A stretch of DNA of 64,000 nucleotides from Desulforhopalus sp. (GTDB taxonomy: Bacteria > Desulfobacterota > Desulfobulbia > Desulfobulbales > Desulfocapsaceae), in NCBI GenBank assembly GCA_030247675.1, contig JAOTRX010000012.1:1-64000 (forward strand), written 5' to 3'. The stretch's first letter is position 1, and the number at the start of each line of letters is the position of its first letter. The notes under the pieces were generated by a model. The model was given only the letters and a program-made list of their open reading frames with translations, was not told the DNA's origin and searched no databases. Positions 1 through 8,272 of the stretch are shown piece by piece. The position numbers and the translations under genes were made by a program.

Positions 1-2472
1 GGTACTTCAAACAGGACGGCAAACTGGTGGCCCGTGCCGGCAACGGCGGCGATGATGCCGGGACGGTGGTCTTCACCTTTGGGGTGAACAGTGCCAGCGG
101 TATTGCGACCTTCAACCTCGACGATCAATTGGATCATGATGGTTTGGGCGACGAGGAGACGCTGTCGATCGGCGATCTGGGCAGCTATGTCGAGGCAACG
201 ATCACCGACACCGACGGCGATACCGACAGCGTGACCTTTGATGGCAAGATCGGCATCACGGTCGAGAACGACGTACCGATCATCAGTCTTGGCGAAGGCC
301 GGGCGACTGGTGCGGTGCAGGAAGACGCCCTTGGTAACGAGCTGGTTGATGGTGCTACTGACGATACCGACAGTTCGCTTGGCAACTTCGAGAATGCCGG
401 GGATACCGATACGGCGACCATGAACCTTGCCAACCTGCTGGACAGCCCGTTGGACGGTGCGGACGAGCCTGCCGATGTGACCTATGATATTACCGGAATC
501 GGCGTTGATGGCGTCAAGTCCGATTACACCTCGAACGGTGCTGAGGTCTGGTACTTCAAACAGGACGGCAAACTGGTGGCCCGTGCCGGCAACGGCGGCG
601 ATGATGCCGGGACGGTGGTCTTCACCTTTGGGGTGAACAGTGCCAGCGGTATTGCGACCTTCAACCTCGACGATCAGCTGGATCATGATGGTTTGGGCGA
701 CGAGGAGACGCTGTCGATCGGCGATCTGGGCAGCTATGTTGAGGCAACGATCACCGACACCGACGGCGATACCGACAGCGTGACCTTTGATGGCAAGATC
801 GGCATCACGGTCGAGAACGACGTACCGATCATCAGTCTTGGCGAAGGCCGGGCGACCGGTGCGGTACAGGAAGACGCGCTTGGCAACGAGCTGGTTGATG
901 GTGCTACTGACGATACCGACAGTTCGCTTGGCAACTTCGAGAATGCCGGGGATACTGATACGGCGACCATGAACCTTGCCAACCTGCTGGACAGCCCGCT
1001 GGACGGTGCGGACGAGCCTGCCGATGTGACCTATGATATTACCGGAATCGGCGTTGATGGCGTCAAGTCCGATTACACCTCGAACGGTGCTGAGGTCTGG
1101 TACTTCAAACAGGACGGCAAACTGGTGGCCCGTGCCGGCAACGGCGGCGATGATGCCGGGACGGTGGTCTTCACCTTTGGGGTGAACAGTGCCAGCGGTA
1201 TTGCGACCTTCAACCTCGACGATCAATTGGATCATGATGGTTTGGGCGACGAGGAGACGCTGTCGATCGGCGATCTGGGCAGCTATGTCGAGGCAACGAT
1301 CACCGACACCGACGGCGATACCGACAGCGTGACCTTTGATGGCAAGATCGGCATCACGGTCGAGAACGACGTACCGATCATCAGTCTTGGCGAAGGCCGG
1401 GCGACTGGTGCGGTGCAGGAAGACGCCCTTGGTAACGAGCTGGTTGATGGTGCTACTGACGATACCGACAGTTCGCTTGGCAACTTCGAGAATGCCGGGG
1501 ATACCGATACGGCGACCATGAACCTTGCCAACCTGCTGGACAGCCCGTTGGACGGTGCGGACGAGCCTGCCGATGTGACCTATGATATTACCGGAATCGG
1601 CGTTGATGGCGTCAAGTCCGATTACACCTCGAACGGTGCTGAGGTCTGGTACTTCAAACAGGACGGCAAACTGGTGGCCCGTGCCGGCAACGGCGGCGAT
1701 GATGCCGGGACGGTGGTCTTCACCTTTGGGGTGAACAGTGCCAGCGGTATTGCGACCTTCAACCTCGACGATCAGCTGGATCATGATGGTTTGGGCGACG
1801 AGGAGACGCTGTCGATCGGCGATCTGGGCAGCTATGTTGAGGCAACGATCACCGACACCGACGGCGATACCGACAGCGTGACCTTTGATGGCAAGATCGG
1901 CATCACGGTCGAGAACGACGTACCGATCATCAGTCTTGGCGAAGGCCGGGCGACTGGTGCGGTGCAGGAAGACGCCCTTGGTAACGAGCTGGTTGATGGT
2001 GCTACTGACGATACCGACAGTTCGCTTGGCAACTTCGAGAATGCCGGGGATACCGATACGGCGACCATGAACCTTGCCAACCTGCTGGACAGCCCGTTGG
2101 ACGGTGCGGACGAGCCTGCCGATGTGACCTATGATATTACCGGAATCGGCGTTGATGGCGTCAAGTCCGATTACACCTCGAACGGTGCTGAGGTCTGGTA
2201 CTTCAAACAGGACGGCAAACTGGTGGCCCGTGCCGGCAACGGCGGCGATGATGCCGGGACGGTGGTCTTCACCTTTGGGGTGAACAGTGCCAGCGGTATT
2301 GCGACCTTCAACCTCGACGATCAATTGGATCATGATGGTTTGGGCGACGAAGAGACGCTGTCGATCGGCGATCTGGGCAGCTATGTTGAGGCAACGATCA
2401 CCGACACCGATGGCGATACCGACAGCGTGTCCTTTGATGGCAAGATTGGCATCACGGTCGAGAACGACGTAC
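1..2472 (+). repeat. Tandem 549-bp repeats coding for 183-residue adhesin modules
   Basis: Unit starts can be set at 1, 550, 1099, 1648 and 2197; the fifth copy diverges after about 2472. The first unit begins mid-array, so more copies probably lie upstream. The encoded residues are the same in the full copies; copy 5 has one Thr-to-Ser change just before the junction. The few nucleotide differences among full copies are silent and fall into two haplotypes (for example gatcaattgg against gatcagctgg), suggesting homogenisation by recombination. Confidence 0.97.
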
Positions 2473-5400
2473 CTGTAGCGGTTCTCCAACCTGCAGCGAT
2501 CATCGGCTCGGTCCTTGAGGATGGCCTCAGCGATGCCAGTGGCGATGCCGGCGATATGTCCGAGGGCATCCGTGAAAGCGGTGAGTCGTTGACCTCCGAT
2601 GAGGATTCCGGTTCGTCGGATCCGCTGGATGCCTCCAACCTGTCAAATCTCTTCGTCAGTGGAGCGGATGAGCCAATTACCTCTTATGGTATCACCACCG
2701 ATCCAAGCGCCCTGGCGACGCTTGACGCCCTGTATTCACACGGCGAAAAGATCAGCTATTCGGTTTCTCAGGGCGTCTCTGCCGATACCTTGACGGGGAC
2801 CAGCACGAGCGGCACGGTATTTACCCTGACCGTAAACCACGACGGATCCTGGGCCTTCGATCTCGATGACCAGCTGGATCACGTCGATAACGACCTCAAC
2901 GATGAGAACAAGGAACTTCGCACAGGTGACGACGGCCTTGGCAATCCAACGAGCAGTGCCAGTGCCATCGACTTCTCTGCGGTTATCACGGCAACCGACG
3001 CCGACGGCGATACGACAGTCGGTGCGGCACCCGGGTCCTTCAAGGTTGAGGTCGAGGATGATATTCCCGAGGCGGCGAGTACTACCCAGATCCCCGGCAA
3101 TATGAACCTGGTACTGATCCTCGACAACTCGGGCAGCATGTATAGTGAGAGTGTTTCCTTTGGTGGCGGCACTGTAACCCGTGCCGCCGCCCTGGAGGCC
3201 TCGGTGGTTGCCCTCCTTACCAGTCTGGCAGGCAGCGCCGACGGTTCGACATACCGGGTGCATCTTGTTGAATACAACACCGATTCGGCCTCGCTTGGCA
3301 CCTATACCATCACCGGCGGCAACCTCGCCTCGGCGAATGCGGCGATTGCTGCAATCCAAGGCATGGCTCAGCCAGGCGGCGACGATGTGTACACCAACTA
3401 CGAGGCGGGCTATCAGCAGGCATTGCAGTGGATTAACAGTGGTGGCGCGCTGACCGAGGCCGATGTTACCGGTTCCCTGGTCAATGAGGTGGTGTTTATC
3501 TCCGATGGTGATCCAAACCGCTGGAACGATCCGGATATGGGACAGCCGGGCGGACCGGATGCTGATGGCTCGGGCGGTGGTTCCAGCGATTTCGCCCTCG
3601 AACAGGTCACCGGTTCCGACGGCTCCAATGAGATCACGGCGATAGGCGCCTGGGCGGACAATGTCAGGGCCATCGGTATCAATGTAAGTGGTGATCAGGA
3701 TGATCGTCTCGATACTCTCGACCTGACTTCGGATGCCTTCAATATCACCTCCGGGGATCAACTCTTGGCGATTCTCCCCGAGCTGATTAAAGTGCCTCTG
3801 CCGATCATCTCGGCAACGGTTGAGGAGGATGATCTCACAGTCGACGGCGATGCCCTGACTGATCCCGACAACAGCACCGGTATCAACGAGGATGGATCGA
3901 CTAACGCCGATGAAACTGCTGGTTCTACAGTCTCGACCGATGCCACCAACCTCGCCAACCTCTTTGTCTCCGGGGCGGACGAGGAACTCAGCTACGGTAT
4001 GTCGACGAACGTCTCCGGACTGCCTAACCTGTACTCCAATGGCGTGGCCCTGGCCTACAACGTTGTCGGCAATACCTTGACTGGCTCGGCTGGTGGTAAC
4101 ACCATCTTCACTTTCACAGTCAATGCCGACGGCTCATGGAGCTTTGATCTTGACGGCCAGCTCGATCATGTTGCCGGCGATGGGGAGAATTTTGACCTGC
4201 TCTCCGGTAATGGCACGGACAAGGTCGAAGGGATCGATCTCAGCACGGTCATTGTTGCCGTCGATGCCGACGGTGACGAGGTGCAGGCCAATGCCGGCTC
4301 CTTCGTAATGAGTGTCCAAGATGACGTGCCGGATATCGGTACGCCACAAGATAGTCTGCTGGCCATTCAACAGGGTAACAGCCTGACGGCAAGTCTCGAT
4401 ATCGAAGGTTCGGGTGCCGATGATCCGCACAGCATCTCCCTTGGTCTGACCGAAGGGGCTTTGGTGCAAACCATCGGTGGCGCGACTATGACCAGCGGCG
4501 GCAAGACCTTGTTCTGGCATGCAAATGATGCCGAAGGCACCAGCTGGTCGGCGGTCACCCACACCAGTGGCGGGGCGCCTCTCGCTACCTCGTTTACCGT
4601 CAGTGTCGATGAAGCCTCCGGGACTTATACGGTGGAGCAGAGCGGTATTCTTGATGGTGCCAGTTCCACCAAGATCATCACCTTCGACGCCAATGGGGCG
4701 ATGGGAGGCGGCAATACCTATGAGGCTGTATTCGGCGCGGGTGGCACAGAAGTCGAGAATGGCGATATAACTACCTACAGCAATTCGGTATTTATCTGGG
4801 CGAAGGCCTCCACCGACCTGGTAAGCCCCTTTGGTTGGAATGGGGTGACGGATACCTGGGTTGACGACACTACCACCGTCAACTACTCGTCCTCCGGTAT
4901 CGGAGTCGGTGACGGGGCGATGATCGACGGTACGACGTTTGCCGGATCACGCAATTCGGAAATCCTGTCGCTGAAATTCTTCTCCGAGCTTGAGGTCGAT
5001 TACGGCGGCTCGAACCAAGAGGATGTCAGAGTCAACGAGGGGAACTCGCAGGTCCTCAACCTGACCGGTGTCAAGCTGGTACTTGACCATCTTGGTCACG
5101 ATGAAACGGCATACTACACCCTGTGGAATGACGGTGTCCAGGTCAGTCAGACCTATTCTATCACCGGTCTGGATAATGGAACTGGCTCATCGGCGGACAA
5201 TAAGGACGATCTGTTGACGATCACCAATAGCCAGCTCAACGCAGGGGAGACCGTTTTCGATGAGGTCCGTCTCGAATCTGGCACCGGCGGATCCAATGCC
5301 TATCGGGTGCAGTCGGCCGAAGTGACCATCTTCCAGCCCGGGGTTGATGAAACCATCAATATTCCAGTCCTGGTCGAGGACGCCGATGGTGATGTGGTCA

Positions 5401-5972
5401 CCGACAGCTTCAGTGTCACCTTCGACGGACAGGGCAACCTCGATGCAACTGTTGCCGATGCGGCCGACGGCGATGATTCGGTGAACGGCATGGTGATTGT
5501 CGGCAGCAGCGGCGACAATACCATCATCGGCACCGACTATGACGACACCATCGATGGCAAGGGCGGCAACGACAATATCACTGGTGGAGCCGGAGATGAC
5601 AATATCGAAGGCGGAGCAGGCAGCGACATCCTCGTTGGCAATATCGGCGATGACAATCTCTACGGTGATGCCGGTAACGACATACTCTCCGGCGGCGACG
5701 GCAACGATCAGCTCATCGGCGGTACGGGTACCGACAATCTGAGTGGTGGTGCGAACGACGACACGCTGGTAGGCGACAATGTCAACTTCAGCACACCGGG
5801 CGACCCGGTTGTCGTCGAGGACGCTGCCCCCGATGTCATCAGCGGCGGCAGTGGGTCGGATGTGGCGGGCAATCAGTCCGGTACTCCGGCTAATACTGAC
5901 ACCATAACGACAACGGAGTCAATAGTACTGGATATCGACACCCTGGTTCCACCACCGGAGGATACCGTCTGA
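1..5972 (+). CDS. Giant RTX adhesin with T1SS-type repeats and VWA domain, 5'-partial
   Basis: The frame is open from the window edge (first full codon at 3), so the N-terminus and any LapG-cleavable retention module lie outside. In order: four full 183-residue repeats and part of a fifth (1-2472); a diverged relative of the repeat (about 2473-3090); a von Willebrand A domain (about 3103-3795) with a MIDAS DNSGS motif near 3123 and an SDGDP loop near 3500; another repeat-like domain (3800-4340); an unassigned stretch (4340-5480); about eight RTX nonapeptides of the GGxGxDxxx kind (5500-5790), which in this family bind calcium; and a tail of about 60 residues that should hold the type I secretion signal. 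The protein is Asp/Gly/Thr-rich with no cysteine that I can see, as expected for a secreted calcium-loaded adhesin. The repeats resemble the T1SS-143 class. It is probably exported by the genes at 6764-14953 and held or released by the LapD/LapG pair. The ligand is unknown. Confidence 0.9.
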   Translation, partial: YFKQDGKLVARAGNGGDDAGTVVFTFGVNSASGIATFNLDDQLDHDGLGDEETLSIGDLGSYVEATITDTDGDTDSVTFDGKIGITVENDVPIISLGEGRATGAVQEDALGNELVDGATDDTDSSLGNFENAGDTDTATMNLANLLDSPLDGADEPADVTYDITGIGVDGVKSDYTSNGAEVWYFKQDGKLVARAGNGGDDAGTVVFTFGVNSASGIATFNLDDQLDHDGLGDEETLSIGDLGSYVEATITDTDGDTDSVTFDGKIGITVENDVPIISLGEGRATGAVQEDALGNELVDGATDDTDSSLGNFENAGDTDTATMNLANLLDSPLDGADEPADVTYDITGIGVDGVKSDYTSNGAEVWYFKQDGKLVARAGNGGDDAGTVVFTFGVNSASGIATFNLDDQLDHDGLGDEETLSIGDLGSYVEATITDTDGDTDSVTFDGKIGITVENDVPIISLGEGRATGAVQEDALGNELVDGATDDTDSSLGNFENAGDTDTATMNLANLLDSPLDGADEPADVTYDITGIGVDGVKSDYTSNGAEVWYFKQDGKLVARAGNGGDDAGTVVFTFGVNSASGIATFNLDDQLDHDGLGDEETLSIGDLGSYVEATITDTDGDTDSVTFDGKIGITVENDVPIISLGEGRATGAVQEDALGNELVDGATDDTDSSLGNFENAGDTDTATMNLANLLDSPLDGADEPADVTYDITGIGVDGVKSDYTSNGAEVWYFKQDGKLVARAGNGGDDAGTVVFTFGVNSASGIATFNLDDQLDHDGLGDEETLSIGDLGSYVEATITDTDGDTDSVSFDGKIGITVENDVPVAVLQPAAIIGSVLEDGLSDASGDAGDMSEGIRESGESLTSDEDSGSSDPLDASNLSNLFVSGADEPITSYGITTDPSALATLDALYSHGEKISYSVSQGVSADTLTGTSTSGTVFTLTVNHDGSWAFDLDDQLDHVDNDLNDENKELRTGDDGLGNPTSSASAIDFSAVITATDADGDTTVGAAPGSFKVEVEDDIPEAASTTQIPGNMNLVLILDNSGSMYSESVSFGGGTVTRAAALEASVVALLTSLAGSADGSTYRVHLVEYNTDSASLGTYTITGGNLASANAAIAAIQGMAQPGGDDVYTNYEAGYQQALQWINSGGALTEADVTGSLVNEVVFISDGDPNRWNDPDMGQPGGPDADGSGGGSSDFALEQVTGSDGSNEITAIGAWADNVRAIGINVSGDQDDRLDTLDLTSDAFNITSGDQLLAILPELIKVPLPIISATVEEDDLTVDGDALTDPDNSTGINEDGSTNADETAGSTVSTDATNLANLFVSGADEELSYGMSTNVSGLPNLYSNGVALAYNVVGNTLTGSAGGNTIFTFTVNADGSWSFDLDGQLDHVAGDGENFDLLSGNGTDKVEGIDLSTVIVAVDADGDEVQANAGSFVMSVQDDVPDIGTPQDSLLAIQQGNSLTASLDIEGSGADDPHSISLGLTEGALVQTIGGATMTSGGKTLFWHANDAEGTSWSAVTHTSGGAPLATSFTVSVDEASGTYTVEQSGILDGASSTKIITFDANGAMGGGNTYEAVFGAGGTEVENGDITTYSNSVFIWAKASTDLVSPFGWNGVTDTWVDDTTTVNYSSSGIGVGDGAMIDGTTFAGSRNSEILSLKFFSELEVDYGGSNQEDVRVNEGNSQVLNLTGVKLVLDHLGHDETAYYTLWNDGVQVSQTYSITGLDNGTGSSADNKDDLLTITNSQLNAGETVFDEVRLESGTGGSNAYRVQSAEVTIFQPGVDETINIPVLVEDADGDVVTDSFSVTFDGQGNLDATVADAADGDDSVNGMVIVGSSGDNTIIGTDYDDTIDGKGGNDNITGGAGDDNIEGGAGSDILVGNIGDDNLYGDAGNDILSGGDGNDQLIGGTGTDNLSGGANDDTLVGDNVNFSTPGDPVVVEDAAPDVISGGSGSDVAGNQSGTPANTDTITTTESIVLDIDTLVPPPEDTV

Positions 5973-6006
5973 TAGTGTGTTGCTCAGGTAATGGCCTGTA
6001 TTGAAG

Positions 6007-6047
6007 GCTGAGGATCTTTGCGGAGGTTTTCTGCAGAGATCCTCAGC
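6007..6047 (+). terminator. Hairpin downstream of the adhesin gene
   Basis: The arms 6007-6021 and 6033-6047 form a 15-bp stem with one G-U pair around an 11-nt loop, 34 bp after the adhesin stop. There is no strong U-tract directly after it. It sits just before the canonical terminator at 6065-6098 and may protect the 3' end of the mRNA. Confidence 0.6.
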
Positions 6048-6064
6048 TGAACCTTAAAAAAGAA

Positions 6065-6098
6065 AGCCGGTCAGGAAAACCTGACCGGCTGTTTTTTT
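6065..6098 (+). terminator. Bidirectional intrinsic terminator between convergent genes
   Basis: A perfect 11-bp stem (6065-6075 with 6080-6090, loop aaaa) is followed by seven T on the + strand. The A-rich run at 6056-6064 gives a U-rich tail on the minus strand. It can therefore end both the adhesin transcript (+) and the long secretion/regulation operon (-). Confidence 0.93.
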
Positions 6099-6122
6099 GT
6101 TTATGGATACGTTCCTTGATTA

Positions 6123-6758
6123 CTATCCTTTACGCATCAGCAGTGCCAGGCTGAGCCGGCCTTTTGTCTGGGTTTTGGTATAGATGGAGCTGAGATGCGC
6201 CTTAACGGTCCGCTCGCTGATGTCCATTCGCTGGGCGATCTCGCTGTTCTGCAGGCCTTCGGTCACCAGACCGGCAATCTCATATTCGCGGTTTGACAGG
6301 TTGGCAAGAGCGGCAGGGGCCTGCTGGACATCCGGCTCCTTGACATCATGTCCACCTGCACCTGCTGCAAGCCCTTTGATCAAATATTGCATGAGCGAAT
6401 TCCCAACCCAGACCAAGCCCGACTCAACCGCCTCGATTGCGCTATTGAGACGCGCCGGTGCAATGTAGGTATTGGCATAGCCGACGCAGCCAAGCTGTAA
6501 GCATGACAGCCCCTCGCCGTCGTCCGGCCGGTCGGAAAGGGCAAAGATCTTGCAGCCACCTTTTTGGGCACAAAGCTCTTGCAGTCCGCCGGTAGAAATT
6601 GCCCCCAGATGCACCAGGAGGGTTTCTATTGGTAAACGTTTCATAAGAACAAAAAGCTCTTTTGCGGTCGATGCCTGGTAAACCTGCCATTGATCCTTCA
6701 GGGCCGAAAACCATTTCTCCCGGACACTGCTGTTTTCACTATAGATAAGAATCGCCAT
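6123..6758 (-). CDS. LuxR-type regulator with degenerate receiver domain
   Basis: The 211-residue protein has a receiver-like N-terminal half and a LuxR helix-turn-helix at about 150-205 (LSNREYEI near the start, SERTVKAHLSSIY in the recognition region). Where a response regulator has its phosphoacceptor Asp, the strand reads LLVHLG with His50, and the acidic pocket after the first strand is absent. It may therefore work without phosphorylation, as in atypical receivers. It is the last gene of the operon, 5 bp after the HlyD gene. This position suggests control of adhesin or exporter expression, which is inference. No sensor kinase lies beside it. Confidence 0.82.
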   Translation of the reverse strand: MAILIYSENSSVREKWFSALKDQWQVYQASTAKELFVLMKRLPIETLLVHLGAISTGGLQELCAQKGGCKIFALSDRPDDGEGLSCLQLGCVGYANTYIAPARLNSAIEAVESGLVWVGNSLMQYLIKGLAAGAGGHDVKEPDVQQAPAALANLSNREYEIAGLVTEGLQNSEIAQRMDISERTVKAHLSSIYTKTQTKGRLSLALLMRKG

Positions 6759-6763
6759 ATGTT

Positions 6764-8227
6764 TTACCTCTCACGTAGCGCCATTTCCCTTGCTCGAAGA
6801 ATCGGTTTAAGCAAATAGGACAGGATAGTTTTTTTACCGGTTATTATGTCTACAGAGGCCTGCATCCCTGGGATAATGGGAAGTCGCCCCTGTTTGCTCT
6901 CAAGAAAATTTTTCTTGGTACGAACCCGTACCAGGTAGTAGCTGTTGCCCTTTTCATCGGTCATTGAATCGGCACTGATCATTTCCAGTTCTGCCTCAAG
7001 GCCGCCGTAAATGGTGAAATCATAGGCGGTAAACTTGACAATGGCCCTTTGCTTCGGGCTGAGAAAAGCAATATCCGAAGGTTTTATCTGTGTTTCCACT
7101 AACAAAGAATCCTCAAGCGGCACGATGGCTACGAGGTTCATGCCGGGCTGGACCACCCCACCAACAGTATTCACCAGAATCTGTTTGATGGTGCCGTGCA
7201 CAGGAGAACGTACCGACGTCCTGTCGAGGCGGTCCGCCAAGGCGGTGGCTGAAGCAGTAAGGCCTTCAAGTTCCATTTCTACGTCATTTAGTTCCTTTTT
7301 GGCGGTGTTGGCAAAATTTAATTTTTCTTCGGTGATGACCTTCTGTGCTTCGCTGATTTTTGATTTCACCCGTGGAATCGAAAGTCGTATTCCGGAAATT
7401 TCACCTTGTTTGGTGGATGCCTCCCGTTCCAGCCGGAGTATCTCAACCTGCGAGACGGCGCCCTGGGCAACCAGCGGCTTGGTTAGGTCGATTTCTCTCT
7501 TCAGGAGTTGATAGGTTCGCTCCAGCTCCCGTGATTTTTCTTCCAGTTCCGCCAGTTCCTGCTTGCGCTGAATCGACTGTTCCTCAAGAATGGCAATGGT
7601 TGTCGCAAGCTTTTTCTGTCTGGCGACAAAGAGCTGCTGCTCGCGGTGGGCTACCTCCGAGCGTTCTTTCGCAACCGCTTCCGGCATTGCCTCGGCGTTT
7701 TTCCAGATACTGAATCGCCTTTCGAGGACCTTGACGTTGTTCACCATCTCGTCCGGCATGACCATCTCTTTGCCTTCGGTTTCTGCCCTGAGGCGCGCCG
7801 CCCTGGCGAGAAGCGACAGATATTTCGATTTGGATTCCTGGTAGGGTGCGGAAAAACGGGTTTGATCAAGGCGCATCAGCAGCTGGCCCTTCTTGACGAT
7901 GTCCCCCTCATGGACAAAGGTTTCTTCGAGAATTCCCCCTTCCAGGTTTTGCACCATCTGCAGTTGGCTGGAGGGAATGACCTTGCCGTTACCCCGGGTA
8001 ATCTCATCTATCTCAGAAATATACATCCAGTAAACCAGCAGGGCCATGAGCACCAGGGTCATCCAAACGATGAGCTGGCCGCCCCGCGGCGACTGCACGA
8101 GTATCGTCGTTCGGATATCCTTGACCATGTCCAGCTCGGCTTTTTGCCGAGAGTTGTGGATTTGCGAGGAGGTATCCCGTTGCTCTTTGCTGTTTGGTAT
8201 TGGTAGATTCTTTCCTTTTGTAAACAC
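6764..8227 (-). CDS. lapC: Type I secretion membrane-fusion protein (HlyD/LapC-like)
   Basis: 487 residues: cytoplasmic N-terminus, one membrane helix at about 50-70, a biotinyl-lipoyl-like segment (NLEGGILEETFVHEGD) near 95, a long coiled coil (about 140-330) with Glu/Lys/Leu heptads, and a beta-barrel C-terminal part with the HlyD-family PGM motif near the end. It should bridge the ABC exporter and the TolC-like porin across the periplasm. The chosen start is a GTG with aggtg about 6 nt upstream; an internal ATG at residue 34 would still keep the helix. It lies 45 bp after the ABC gene and is probably co-transcribed. Confidence 0.93.
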   Translation of the reverse strand: MFTKGKNLPIPNSKEQRDTSSQIHNSRQKAELDMVKDIRTTILVQSPRGGQLIVWMTLVLMALLVYWMYISEIDEITRGNGKVIPSSQLQMVQNLEGGILEETFVHEGDIVKKGQLLMRLDQTRFSAPYQESKSKYLSLLARAARLRAETEGKEMVMPDEMVNNVKVLERRFSIWKNAEAMPEAVAKERSEVAHREQQLFVARQKKLATTIAILEEQSIQRKQELAELEEKSRELERTYQLLKREIDLTKPLVAQGAVSQVEILRLEREASTKQGEISGIRLSIPRVKSKISEAQKVITEEKLNFANTAKKELNDVEMELEGLTASATALADRLDRTSVRSPVHGTIKQILVNTVGGVVQPGMNLVAIVPLEDSLLVETQIKPSDIAFLSPKQRAIVKFTAYDFTIYGGLEAELEMISADSMTDEKGNSYYLVRVRTKKNFLESKQGRLPIIPGMQASVDIITGKKTILSYLLKPILRAREMALRER

Positions 8228-8272
8228 ACGTACACCTATATGTTTCGTGATTAGTTCACGTTATTTCTTTGC

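Noticed and set aside
185-2080. Open frames on the minus strand repeated every 549 bp inside the adhesin
   Set aside because: They are the antisense of the repeat units and recur only because the repeats do; no ribosome sites or family features.
1-2472. Tandem repeats as a CRISPR array
   Set aside because: The unit is 549 bp, fully coding and in frame; there are no short repeats with unique spacers.
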